Positions 1-7,325 of a DNA stretch of 64,000 bases are shown one piece after another (the stretch's first letter is position 1; every line of letters starts with the position of its first letter). Below the pieces are notes generated by a model. That model was not told the origin of the DNA. It searched no databases and worked only from the letters and a program-made list of their open reading frames with translations. A program made the position numbers and the translations under genes. The DNA is from Anaerolineae bacterium (GTDB lineage: Bacteria > Chloroflexota > Anaerolineae > 4572-78 > J111). The DNA is taken from assembly GCA_022071955.1 (NCBI GenBank), contig JAJVIM010000022.1:1-64000 (forward strand), written 5' to 3'.

Positions 1-686
1 TTCAGAATGGTCATGGTGCCGGTCAGCAGCAGCACGCCGACAATGATCAGAAATGCGCCGCTGACCCGCTCGATTAGCTGCATGTGGCGGTTGAGCAACC
101 GCAGCCGGTTGGTGGCCGCGGTCAGCAGCCAGGCCGTGACCAGGAAAGGGATAGCCAGCCCCATTGAGTAAATAAACAGGTAAAACATCGACAGCGGGAT
201 GTTTTGCCCCCGGATGGCCATCGTTAAAATTGCCCCCAACAGCGGCCCGATGCAGGGCGTCCAACCAGCGGCAAAGGTCATACCAATGATGAAGCTGCGG
301 ATGTAGCTGGGTGATTGGTCCTGCCCGTATTCCAGCCGTTTCTGCATATTGAACAACGGAATGGTGATGACGCCCATCGTGTGCAGGCCAAACACCACCA
401 TCAGCAGGCCGCCCACCCAGACCATATAGTCGGCAAATTTCCCCAGTACTCCGCCCAAAAAGCCGGCCGGCACGCCGAAAACCACCACAAAAATAAAGGT
501 GAAGCCGCCCACAAACAGCAGGGCGTGCGAGAACACCAGCCGGCGCGATGGTGGAACATCGCCCACAATGGTGGAGCCGCTCAGGTAGCCCAGATAAACC
601 GGGATCAACGGCAGTACACACGGCGAAATGAAGGACAACAGTCCGGCAAAGAAGGCGGCAAACAGGGTGATATTTTCAATGCTCAT
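1..686 (-). CDS. ccdA: CcdA-family cytochrome c biogenesis / thiol-disulfide transmembrane protein (3' end cut by window edge)
   Basis: Translation of the minus strand from the ATG at 684-686 gives a very hydrophobic protein whose first Cys lies in the motif SPCVLPLIPVYLGYLSG and whose second lies in GWTPCIGP. These are the paired redox cysteines of the CcdA/DsbD core, which carries electrons from cytoplasmic thioredoxin across the membrane to extracytoplasmic thioredoxin-like proteins. About 228 codons are visible and the gene runs off the left edge, so the last part of the usual six-helix protein is missing. A near-consensus promoter on the same strand lies at 728-755. A TlpA-like thioredoxin and a broken DsbA-like gene occur 8-10 kb away in the same island and are plausible partners, though this is inferred from context only. 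Confidence 0.9.
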   Translation of the reverse strand, partial: MSIENITLFAAFFAGLLSFISPCVLPLIPVYLGYLSGSTIVGDVPPSRRLVFSHALLFVGGFTFIFVVVFGVPAGFLGGVLGKFADYMVWVGGLLMVVFGLHTMGVITIPLFNMQKRLEYGQDQSPSYIRSFIIGMTFAAGWTPCIGPLLGAILTMAIRGQNIPLSMFYLFIYSMGLAIPFLVTAWLLTAATNRLRLLNRHMQLIERVSGAFLIIVGVLLLTGTMTIL

Positions 687-727
687 CGTATGTTTCTTGT
701 CTACAAAGTCTTACGGATAATAAGACA

Positions 728-755
728 ATTATAGAAAGAGCATTCGGAATGTCAA
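728..755 (-). promoter_or_regulatory. Sigma70-type promoter for ccdA
   Basis: Read on the minus strand, TTGACA (755-750) is followed after a 16-bp spacer by TATAAT (733-728). Both hexamers match the consensus perfectly. The ccdA start codon lies about 40 nt downstream. Confidence 0.7.
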
Positions 756-776
756 ACCCTTGATCAACCTTCTGTG

Positions 777-805
777 TTGACATCACGCGTGATGTGATGT
801 ACAAA
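777..805 (+). promoter_or_regulatory. Plus-strand promoter overlapped by a perfect 14-bp palindrome
   Basis: TTGACA (777-782), a 17-bp spacer and TACAAA (800-805) form a plausible promoter, divergent from the ccdA promoter. A perfect palindrome, CATCACGCGTGATG at 781-794, overlaps the -35 box and looks like a repressor operator. The only reading frame downstream is the decayed permease/ATPase gene, so the site may have outlived its gene. No specific regulator can be assigned. Confidence 0.45.
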
Positions 806-1593
806 TCACGGCTTATCCCGATCACACTCCCGCCGACCTGATCATTGCCCAGGATGGCGTTACCAACTTGCTCAGCGCCAGTTTGTTGTTACCGACCAGC
901 GCCGCCGACCAGGCGCGCGGGGTACCCGGCATCGAGAAGGTCATCCCCATCATCTCCCAATTTGTCATTCTGGATATTCACGATGAAAAAGTAGTGGCCT
1001 ATATGATCGGCTACGAGCCGGATGTTGGCGGCGGGCCGTGGGCGCTGCCGGTGCTGGACAACGTGGCGATTGTCAGCCAACTGGCTGGCCTGTCTCGCAA
1101 AGCCGCCCGGCAGCGCGCTCGCGATTTGCTGGAACAATTGGGGTTGAGCCATCGGCTCAGCTTTCTGCCGGAAAAGCTGTCCGGCGGCGAAAAGCAGCGG
1201 GTGGCTATCGCCCGGGCGCTGGTCAACCAGCCCGATCTGATCCTGGCCGATGAGCCGACCGCCAATTTAGACAGCCACCACGGGTTTGAAACCATGCACC
1301 TGCTGCGCCGGATTGCCAAAGAAGAACAGCGCAGTGTCATCATTGTTAGCCACGATCAGCGCATTAAGGAAATTGCCGACCGGGTGCTGTGGCTGGAAGA
1401 TGGCGAATTCAAAGATACGGTTGAACTGGCCGTTGATCCGGTATGCGGGATGTCCGTGGATCGTGAAACTGCGCCGGCCCGTACGGACTACAACGGCCAA
1501 GTCTTCTACTTTTGCGCCCAGGGCTGCAAAGATGAGTTTTTGGGAAACCTGGAGGTGTATTTGAGAAGAGAAGAGAAAGGTGTTGGTCGATGA
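793..1593 (+). pseudogene. Fused remnant: MacB/DevC-type permease piece + C-terminal half of ABC ATPase + YHS domain
   Basis: A stop at 790-792 opens a frame that has no good start (first TTG at 868). Its first ~75 codons resemble the extracytoplasmic domain of FtsX/DevC-like ABC permeases ([31 protein letters not shown]). It then passes without a break into the second half of a LolD/DevA-type ATPase: signature [15 protein letters not shown], Walker [13 protein letters not shown] and the H-loop SHD. No Walker A motif (GxxGxGKS/T) is present, nor are the permease membrane helices. The frame ends in a YHS metal-binding domain (DPVCGM, then YFCAQGCKDEF). An in-frame deletion that joined a permease gene to its ATPase gene is the simplest reading, and an assembly chimera is the alternative. 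It is unlikely to hydrolyse ATP. Confidence 0.7.
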
Positions 1594-1832
1594 CTACGAC
1601 CTCGACCAGCTTTTGCTGCTGCTGCGAACCGGGGCCACCAGCTGTATCTCCCGTGATGAATCCGTTGCGGATTTGGCGCGGGCCATCATCGCTGTCGGGC
1701 ACGGCAACTGGCCCAACGCGATCCGGGGCCGGGCGGGTACTGGTGGTGGTTAATGTACGCCACTGCCACCATCTGCGCCCAGCCCTGAGCAACTATCCTG
1801 ACCTTGAAGTTGTTCCGTTTTCAGAACTGTAA
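1579..1832 (+). pseudogene. Debris of NarL/LuxR response-regulator receiver domains
   Basis: The frame starting at GTG 1579 encodes LLRTGATSCISRDESVADLA and then ARAIIAVGHGNW before a stop. This resembles the end of a NarL-type receiver domain (LLRAGAxGCLLRD...LARAI). In another frame, 1732-1832 reads RVLVVVNVRHCHHLRPALSN and then YPDLEVV, which resembles the start of such a domain (RVLVVDDHxxLRxGLxxLL). Neither piece has a DNA-binding domain or a conserved phospho-Asp. I read this as rearranged remains of one or two regulator genes. The match is by eye and the call is tentative. Confidence 0.35.
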
Positions 1833-1872
1833 AAGTTTGTTGCATGCCGCCGGATGCGGCAAGGAGAAATCA

Positions 1873-2372
1873 GTGGGCGCAACCTTTGTTTTTAGCGGCG
1901 TGGCCGTGCTGGAAAAAGATTCGGAGCACCCATGGCCCGGGTTGACAGCAACCGGCTGGCCATTGGTAACGCCAAAATGATGGCCCGTGAAGGCACGGCG
2001 GTAGCCGAGGTGCAGCCTGAGGTAAGCCGGCTTTCGGGCGAGGGCAAAACCGTAACGTACGTGGCCGCTGATGGCAAGCTGGCCGGGCTGATCGCCCTGG
2101 CCGACAATCCCAAAGCAACCTCCGGCGAAACCGTGCGTGCAGGGCATGCACTGGGATTGCAGGCTTACAATATAATCACTATCCCTATTGCGGCGGGTAT
2201 TCTGTATAGCAGCCTGAGGATTCTGCTGCGGCCGGAATGGGCCGCTCTGGCGATGGCCGCCAGTACCATCACCGTCACTATCAACGCGCTGGCGTTAAAA
2301 TGGGCCGGTCTACCCCACGCTGAAACGGCGGTGGTAGCGCCGCAGACGCCTGTACCGGTTGCTATGGCGTAA
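1873..2372 (+). pseudogene. Internally deleted, frameshifted heavy-metal (Cu-type) P1B-ATPase
   Basis: A first frame from GTG 1873 contains VAVLEKDSEHPW, like the ATP-binding-domain motif LExxSEHP of CopA-type pumps. After a frameshift, the frame from 1932 continues with RLAIGNAKMM, EGKTVTYVAADGKLAGLIAL and LHALGL-like residues of the nucleotide-binding and hinge region. It then jumps directly to the final membrane helices (YNIITIPIAAGILY, EWAALAMAASTITVTINAL). The phosphorylation motif DKTGT, the TGDN/GDGxND region and the CPC membrane motif are all missing. The gene therefore carries at least one large deletion and one frameshift and cannot encode a working pump. It lies in line with the ABC-YHS remnant, as expected for a former metal-efflux cluster. 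Confidence 0.75.
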
Positions 2373-2422
2373 TCCATGCCGCGCCGTCGTTGGTGGTGTG
2401 GTGCAGAATGTGGAACCGGTTG

Positions 2423-2465
2423 GAGAAGGTATCCCTATCAAAAATAGGGATACCTTCTCTGTTTT
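2423..2465. terminator. Perfect 16-bp hairpin, likely terminator
   Basis: GAGAAGGTATCCCTAT (2423-2438) and its exact reverse complement (2444-2459) flank a 5-nt loop. A short T-rich stretch (TGTTTTC) follows. It separates the P-type ATPase remnant from the intact membrane-protein pair that begins at 2554. Confidence 0.65.
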
Positions 2466-2553
2466 CGGTATGTAAACCGTGATATGGTATGACTGTGAAT
2501 GAGTCGTTACACTCTATCAAAAACCGAATCAACTATTAAGGAGGTGTTACCCA

Positions 2554-3087
2554 ATGTCATTAACAACAAGGGAGTTTTGGACCGTTATTCACGGTATGAT
2601 TCTGGGCGCGCTCTTTTTGCTGGCTTTTGCCGGCGGATTGGCCGGCTTGTACAGCCTGCGACCAGAATGGGTTACAATAGCCGGTATCAATGAACGCATA
2701 AACCGGCTCAATATTGGAACCATCGGTATGGCAATTGTGGCCTGGCTAACCGTAATTACCGGCACGTATATTGTGTACCCCTGGTATCGGGCCAAGCCGC
2801 CAGAGGGCCTGACGGACCTTTCCAGCTATCCCCGCTCATTTTTGCTGTCTGTGCCACACCTGGCCGAATGGCACAGTTTTGGAATGGAATGGAAAGAGCA
2901 TGTGGCCTGGTTTGCCCCGATCCTCGCTACAGTGGTGGCCTTTGTGGTTTGGCGCTATGGCGCTCAGCTTGCGGAAAATGACAAATTGCGCAAAAGCCTG
3001 ATCATATTATTTGTGCTGGCCTTTGCCGCCGCCGCCATTGCCGGGTTGTTCGGGGCTTTCATTACCAAAGCTGCACCAATGATGTAA
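2554..3087 (+). CDS. Unknown four-helix membrane protein with conserved-looking histidines
   Basis: A strong ribosome site (AAGGAGG, about 8 nt upstream) sets the ATG at 2554. The 177-residue product has four predicted membrane segments (about 13-35, 56-78, 113-135 and 147-170). Histidines sit near the start of helix 1 (VIHGMILG), in the loop (HLAEWHSFGMEW) and at the start of helix 3 (KEHVAWFAP), an arrangement compatible with haem or metal binding. I do not recognise the family. A second small membrane protein follows 49 nt later, so the two probably form an operon. The context (metal-pump debris upstream, a two-component system downstream) suggests stress or redox roles, but nothing in the sequence proves this. 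Confidence 0.75.
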   Translation: MSLTTREFWTVIHGMILGALFLLAFAGGLAGLYSLRPEWVTIAGINERINRLNIGTIGMAIVAWLTVITGTYIVYPWYRAKPPEGLTDLSSYPRSFLLSVPHLAEWHSFGMEWKEHVAWFAPILATVVAFVVWRYGAQLAENDKLRKSLIILFVLAFAAAAIAGLFGAFITKAAPMM

Positions 3088-3136
3088 GCCAACCAATCAA
3101 CCGTAACCAAAGTAGACATAAAAGAGAGGTGCACAA

Positions 3137-3502
3137 ATGGCAGTAACACAATTATCTGGACAAGTAACAGTAAAAACATCGGAAAAAGTCGCTACGGGCG
3201 TGGCATCGGCGGCTTTTCTCTCCGGCGGAATTGGCGTATTAGTAATTGGGTTGATGGTCACTGGCGCCGAGATGAGCGAGGGATTGAAGAATGCGCTCAA
3301 CTGGTGGAACCCGGCCGGGCCGCTAGTCGGCAAAACCCTGGTGGGCATTCTGGCCTGGTTGATCAGTTGGGGGGTCTTGCACGCCGCCTGGAAAGATAAA
3401 GAAACGGATTTTGGCAAGACTTTTACCATCAGCCTTATCCTTATTGGGCTGGGCTTTTTGTTAACCTTCCCGCCGATATTTGAAATTTTTGCCGGTGGTT
3501 GA
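3137..3502 (+). CDS. Unknown small membrane protein, partner of the preceding gene
   Basis: The 121-residue product has three predicted helices: about 25-43 (GGIGVLVIGLMVTGAEM), 62-83 (GKTLVGILAWLISWGVLHAA) and 94-116. It has a Shine-Dalgarno (AGAGAGG) just upstream and follows the 177-residue membrane protein in the same direction. A strong terminator at 3534-3568 closes the two-gene unit. No enzyme or transporter motif is visible and I cannot name a family. A complex of the two proteins is a reasonable guess from the gene order. Confidence 0.7.
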   Translation: MAVTQLSGQVTVKTSEKVATGVASAAFLSGGIGVLVIGLMVTGAEMSEGLKNALNWWNPAGPLVGKTLVGILAWLISWGVLHAAWKDKETDFGKTFTISLILIGLGFLLTFPPIFEIFAGG

Positions 3503-3533
3503 TAAAACGCCGGAGTGTTAGTTGGTTTGAAGA

Positions 3534-3568
3534 AGCCCGCACAGTATTTTTGTGCGGGCTGTTTTTTA
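3534..3568 (+). terminator. Rho-independent terminator
   Basis: A 10-bp GC-rich stem (AGCCCGCACA at 3534-3543 with 3551-3560) and a 7-nt loop are followed by a run of six T. It ends the membrane-protein pair and touches the stop codon of the converging response-regulator gene. Confidence 0.85.
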
Positions 3569-4240
3569 TAATTCGCGGTTGGCTGCGGATAGATAACGCT
3601 CAATATGGTGACGCACGGCATAGGTTGCCGCCTCAATACGGTTGGTTACATCCAGCTTGCTCAAGATAGTGCTAACGTGGTTGCCCACCGTTTTCTCGCT
3701 CAAATGTAATGTCTGGCCAATTTCGGCATTGGTTTTGCCCTGAGCCACCAGATTCAACACTTCCATTTCGCGTTTTGAGAGACTCTGAAAAGCGTGATAC
3801 TCCATTTCCTGTTCAGCCTGGCGCACTCGGGCCATCAATTTGGCGGTTACCACCGGATCTAAAATAGCCTCGCCCCGCGCCACCGCCCGAATGCCTTCCA
3901 CCAGTTCATTGTCTTGCACTCGTTTTAGTACGTAACCTTCGGCCCCAGCGTTGATGGCATCTAAAACCAGTTCATCATTGGCAAAAGAGGTAAGCATAAT
4001 TACGTGGATATGGGGCCAGCGCGTTTTGATCTCGCGACACGCCTCCACGCCGCTGCGGCCCGGTAGACGCAAATCCATCAGGACAATTTGCGGTTGCAAC
4101 ACTGCTACGGCGGCAATGGCTTCATCTGCGGTGGCGGCCTGTCCTACCACTTCAAAATCGGGTTTGATGTTAAGCAGCGTTTGCAACCCCAACCGCACCA
4201 CTTGATGATCGTCAACCACCAAAATTGAGACTTTACTCAT
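3566..4240 (-). CDS. NarL/LuxR-family response regulator
   Basis: The 224-residue protein has an N-terminal receiver domain with acidic pocket D10/D11, phospho-acceptor D56 (LMDLRLPG), T84 and K106. It ends in a LuxR-type helix-turn-helix at about 154-205 (LSKREMEVLNLVAQGKTNAE, then SEKTVGNHV). It is a DNA-binding transcription regulator phosphorylated by its partner kinase. Its start overlaps the end of the kinase gene by 4 bp (ATGA), so the two are co-translated. Target genes are not visible; the adjacent membrane pair and the metal island are candidates. Confidence 0.95.
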   Translation of the reverse strand: MSKVSILVVDDHQVVRLGLQTLLNIKPDFEVVGQAATADEAIAAVAVLQPQIVLMDLRLPGRSGVEACREIKTRWPHIHVIMLTSFANDELVLDAINAGAEGYVLKRVQDNELVEGIRAVARGEAILDPVVTAKLMARVRQAEQEMEYHAFQSLSKREMEVLNLVAQGKTNAEIGQTLHLSEKTVGNHVSTILSKLDVTNRIEAATYAVRHHIERYLSAANREL

Positions 4241-5652
4241 TTTGAAATCTCCCTCGGAACGGTCAACTGTAAGCGTGTCCCCTGCCCCGGTTGGCTGCGG
4301 ATGGTCAGTTCGCCGCCCAACAAACGGCCACGGTCCCGCATATTTTGCAGGCCGTAACCGGCCATATAATCAGTAGGAATCCCATGACCGTCGTCCGTAA
4401 TTGTTAAACAAAAACAGGTATCTTCTATTTTGGCGGTCACCTGTATGTGCCGCGCCTGGGCATGGCGGGCCACATTACTGAGAGCTTCGCCGGTAATCGC
4501 CAGAATATGGCTAATTTGGCCGGTTTCAAAGTGGTAATGGTCGGGCAAGTCAAGGATCAGATCGATATCAACCATTGAAGGCAGCACGCTGCCATAAGCG
4601 AGTTGGGTCAGGCTTTGGGTTAGGCTCAGGCCGGTGGGTTGAACCCGTAGTTCAGCGATGTGACGGCGAATATCATCAACCGCCTGGTCCAGCATAGACA
4701 TTGCCTGGCCGAGGGTTTGACTGGCCGCTTCATTTTTGGCCTGGTTCAGCAAGTCTTGGGTAGCATTAAGCAGCAAGCCGGTGCCATAGACGGATTGCAG
4801 GGTTCGGTCGTGCAGGTCGCGTCCAATCCGGTCCCGTTCGGCTGATAAAATTTGGGTTTCCTCTATCGCGCTCAACTTTCGATCAATTTCCAGGTCGAAT
4901 ATTTCCAGTGAACGAATAACGGCCAGCATCAATATAAAGCCTAAAACGCTACGAAAAATCGGCACGGGAATTACCAGCCACATGGCCAGGGTCTCGGTAT
5001 TTAGCCAATTGGCCGGAAAATAGGGACCGGGCAAAACAACCAGACCCCCCATAATGGCATAGCCAGCCAGAGTGATTCCGGAGATACGGAGCATACGCTG
5101 GGGGCGTGGTTCATTGAGAGGGGCAATGAGCTGCGGCGATTGATGGACCAGTGCATAAGCGGCCAGTGCCGCACCGGGAAAACCAATGAGATATCTGGCC
5201 CAAATACCGGCCAGATGATGCCATTCCATTATGGTCACCGGCATCACAGTTAGCCACACCAACGCCGCCAGTGACCAGAGCAGCAGAATCCCGGCCGGCA
5301 GCCAGCGCAGCAAGGCCCACCGGCGCGGCAAAGGCCGCAACAGATCGAGGCCAAATTGAAACAGGCAAGTAAAGGAAATAGCCAACAGCCCCAATTGAAC
5401 TGCTTCCAATACGTCAATGGCCGGCGAAGGCAAGTAAGTGGCCTGAATTGGAATAAAAACATCGCCCCATTCATGCAAGCCATGAATATAACCAAACAAG
5501 GCCAGCCAATGCAGGCGGCGAGCCAGACTCAAACGGCTGTGCCGGCGTGATTGAAGAGTAATGGCCAATCCCAGCACAAAAAAAACCAAACCGTAAACAA
5601 AAAAGATGAGCGAAACATTGATTTGAAATATGGTTTGGATGGTTGATATCAT
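4237..5652 (-). CDS. NarL-type sensor histidine kinase with seven-helix membrane sensor
   Basis: The 471-residue protein begins with about seven hydrophobic segments (residues 10-245), a membrane-embedded sensor without a large extracellular domain. A HisKA_3 dimerisation helix follows with the phospho-acceptor H281 (GRDLHDRTLQSVYG). The HATPase domain carries N393 (EALSNVARHAQA), DDGHG at 420-424 and a GYGLQNM lid. This is the LiaS/DesK/NreB-like architecture. It phosphorylates the response regulator encoded directly downstream and overlapping by 4 bp. The signal is unknown. Confidence 0.93.
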   Translation of the reverse strand: MISTIQTIFQINVSLIFFVYGLVFFVLGLAITLQSRRHSRLSLARRLHWLALFGYIHGLHEWGDVFIPIQATYLPSPAIDVLEAVQLGLLAISFTCLFQFGLDLLRPLPRRWALLRWLPAGILLLWSLAALVWLTVMPVTIMEWHHLAGIWARYLIGFPGAALAAYALVHQSPQLIAPLNEPRPQRMLRISGITLAGYAIMGGLVVLPGPYFPANWLNTETLAMWLVIPVPIFRSVLGFILMLAVIRSLEIFDLEIDRKLSAIEETQILSAERDRIGRDLHDRTLQSVYGTGLLLNATQDLLNQAKNEAASQTLGQAMSMLDQAVDDIRRHIAELRVQPTGLSLTQSLTQLAYGSVLPSMVDIDLILDLPDHYHFETGQISHILAITGEALSNVARHAQARHIQVTAKIEDTCFCLTITDDGHGIPTDYMAGYGLQNMRDRGRLLGGELTIRSQPGQGTRLQLTVPREISK

Positions 5653-6001
5653 AGGCCGTTAAAGAAAACCTGCTGGCAGATTGGCACAGCAAATACCGGG
5701 GGTTAAAATTCTCAAGTTACGGTTCAAGTTATCAGATTATGGTTAAGTATAGTTTGATATGTGGCAAAACAAAACTGCAGGTTGGTTAATATAGTGCTGA
5801 TAAATCTGGTCTTGGGGATATTGGGGACACCTGAAGCAGAGGGGAGAGGGTCTCAAGCGACCCTCTTGGCGTTATTTCCATTTAGCCGTCTAACCGGTTC
5901 CCCTGACTACCCAGGAGCCCTTTGATTAACCGCGACAACACCATTACCGCGTGCAGTTGGGTGCAATAAGTGCGACTCAACTTGAGGAATTTATCGAGGA
6001 A
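5653..6001. other. Intergenic stretch with a small hairpin and a possible gene-end fragment
   Basis: The spacer between the kinase start and the DUF2085 stop contains an 8-bp hairpin (AGAGGGTC at 5845-5852 with 5859-5866) without a T tract. Just right of it, a plus-strand frame ending at 6016 reads YRVQLGAISATQLEEFIEEL and LSS, which looks like an orphan C-terminus of a lost gene. A stop codon closes the frame about 10 residues upstream. No intact gene is visible. Confidence 0.35.
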
Positions 6002-6769
6002 CTACTGTCCAGTTAATGATTTGGGATGAGGTGAAAACTCCCGATCCATCAACGGCCACAGAAAGCCAACAAGCCCCAATCCAAACAGCAGTCCGGTTGT
6101 AATCCGCAGCAGCGAGTTGAGTGAGCCGAACATATCTCCGGCATAAAACTGGGGCGGGAAGACGCCGCCGGTGAGCCAAATGGCCCACTGGTTCACATCC
6201 CTAAAGCTGAGCCGCAGTACATCATTGACCAGATGCGTGGCGCCATCAAGCGCCATCGGTAAAATCAGGATCAGCAGCCATTGCCACGACAACCCTTTGG
6301 GTTTAATGCCCGTCTGCCGCAGCAGCGCGTACAGCAGTCCAAACAAAAAAATGCTGCCGTACATAGCCACCATCCGGTCTGACCAGGCCACTTTCCAGCC
6401 CAGTTCCGGCGTACCGATAAATTGACGGCGGATCATCTCGTGGCTGATGCTGGCCACGGATACACCCCAGGCCGCCGCAATTTGCTCTTGCGTGTAACTG
6501 ATTTGCGGGCCAAACAAAAACCAGGAGCGCTCCGGTAGTTGGTGGCAAAGAAAACTGTACATTGTATAAACCAGTCGCGCCGGCAGAGTCAACCCGGTTG
6601 CCATCAGCGCCGGGGCCAAAAAGGGTAGCCCGACGAATGCACCCCAAAAGCCGTTGAAGGTGAGCAACCAGTGATGTTCAAACCAGTGGTTGATGCGCTG
6701 CGACCACACCTCAGACGGTGGACGCTTACCTGCTGTTTTGGCTGCGCTTAAATCTGTTGTTATATTCAT
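6002..6769 (-). CDS. DUF2085 family membrane protein
   Basis: I prefer the ATG at 6767-6769 because GGGAG lies 5 nt upstream; a GTG four codons earlier is the alternative. The 255-residue product has five or six hydrophobic segments and the signature CHQLPERSWF seen in DUF2085 proteins. A later segment has SDRMVAMYGSIFL, and MALDGATHLVND precedes the final helices. The family is common in Chloroflexota and some archaea, and its function is unknown. The gene is divergent from merR across 138 bp, so the MerR promoter region could influence both, but no second MerR-type promoter is obvious. Confidence 0.85.
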   Translation of the reverse strand: MNITTDLSAAKTAGKRPPSEVWSQRINHWFEHHWLLTFNGFWGAFVGLPFLAPALMATGLTLPARLVYTMYSFLCHQLPERSWFLFGPQISYTQEQIAAAWGVSVASISHEMIRRQFIGTPELGWKVAWSDRMVAMYGSIFLFGLLYALLRQTGIKPKGLSWQWLLILILPMALDGATHLVNDVLRLSFRDVNQWAIWLTGGVFPPQFYAGDMFGSLNSLLRITTGLLFGLGLVGFLWPLMDREFSPHPKSLTGQ

Positions 6770-6857
6770 GAAAACTCCCACCGTAATATTTTTTTATAGT
6801 GTTGGGGTTAGGGCTATTAACAATTGATCAAATCTCAGGGTGCGCGATATTTTGCCC

Positions 6858-6889
6858 TTGACTCTGTACCACACTACAGGGTTTATACT
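6858..6889 (+). promoter_or_regulatory. MerR-type promoter with long (20-bp) spacer and dyad operator
   Basis: TTGACT (6858-6863) and TATACT (6884-6889) are separated by 20 bp, longer than the 17-bp optimum. The spacer carries the dyad CTGTA-CCACAC-TACAG (6864-6879), extended to ACTCTGTA/TACAGGGT with one mismatch. This closely resembles mercury-resistance operators. An over-long spacer corrected by DNA twisting is the hallmark of MerR-family activation. Transcription would start about 10-15 nt before merR, so merR is autoregulated and the GDCCVxC gene behind it is likely induced by metal. Confidence 0.85.
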
Positions 6890-6907
6890 GTTCAATGGAG
6901 TAAGTAA

Positions 6908-7309
6908 ATGAATGCTTTAAAAATTGGTGAAGTAGCCAAACAAGCTGGCGTTAATATTGAGACAATTCGCTACTACGAACGACGCAACCTTATTCCTGAA
7001 CCGCCCCGGCTAACGTCGGGCTATCGCCAATATTCGGCTGATGATGTGGCCCGGATTCGATTCATAAAACGCGCCCAGGAGTTGGGTTTTTCGCTTGCAG
7101 AAATTGCCGGTTTGCTGGTTTTACGGGTCAATTCTGATACCGTGTGCAACGAAGTCCAGAAACAGGCCGAGAGCAAACTTGCTGATATTGAAACAAAAAT
7201 AGAATTGTTGCAGCGAATGAAAGCCGTATTATCTGATTTGGTTAAAGCATGCCATGAAAACCGGCTTACCGGCGAGTGCCCAATTCTGACCGCATTAGAT
7301 GCAGATTAA
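6908..7309 (+). CDS. merR: MerR, mercury-type metal-responsive transcriptional regulator
   Basis: The 133-residue protein has the N-terminal winged helix-turn-helix (KIGEVAKQAGVNIETIRYYE), a long coiled-coil dimerisation helix and the three cysteines that bind Hg(II) in MerR: C80 in the NSDTVC segment and C115 and C124 in ACHENRLTGECPIL. Spacing and surroundings match Hg-specific MerR (C82/C117/C126 in the Tn501 protein) rather than CueR or ZntR. It sits behind its own MerR-type promoter and 16 bp before the GDCCVxC selenoprotein gene. No merA, merB, merT or merP is present nearby. Confidence 0.93.
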   Translation: MNALKIGEVAKQAGVNIETIRYYERRNLIPEPPRLTSGYRQYSADDVARIRFIKRAQELGFSLAEIAGLLVLRVNSDTVCNEVQKQAESKLADIETKIELLQRMKAVLSDLVKACHENRLTGECPILTALDAD

Positions 7310-7325
7310 ATCTGAGGTAAATAGA

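Noticed and set aside
5926-6016. YRVQLGAISATQLEEFIEEL fragment as a gene
   Set aside because: It is closed by a stop a few codons upstream and lacks a start. It is noted only as a possible gene end.
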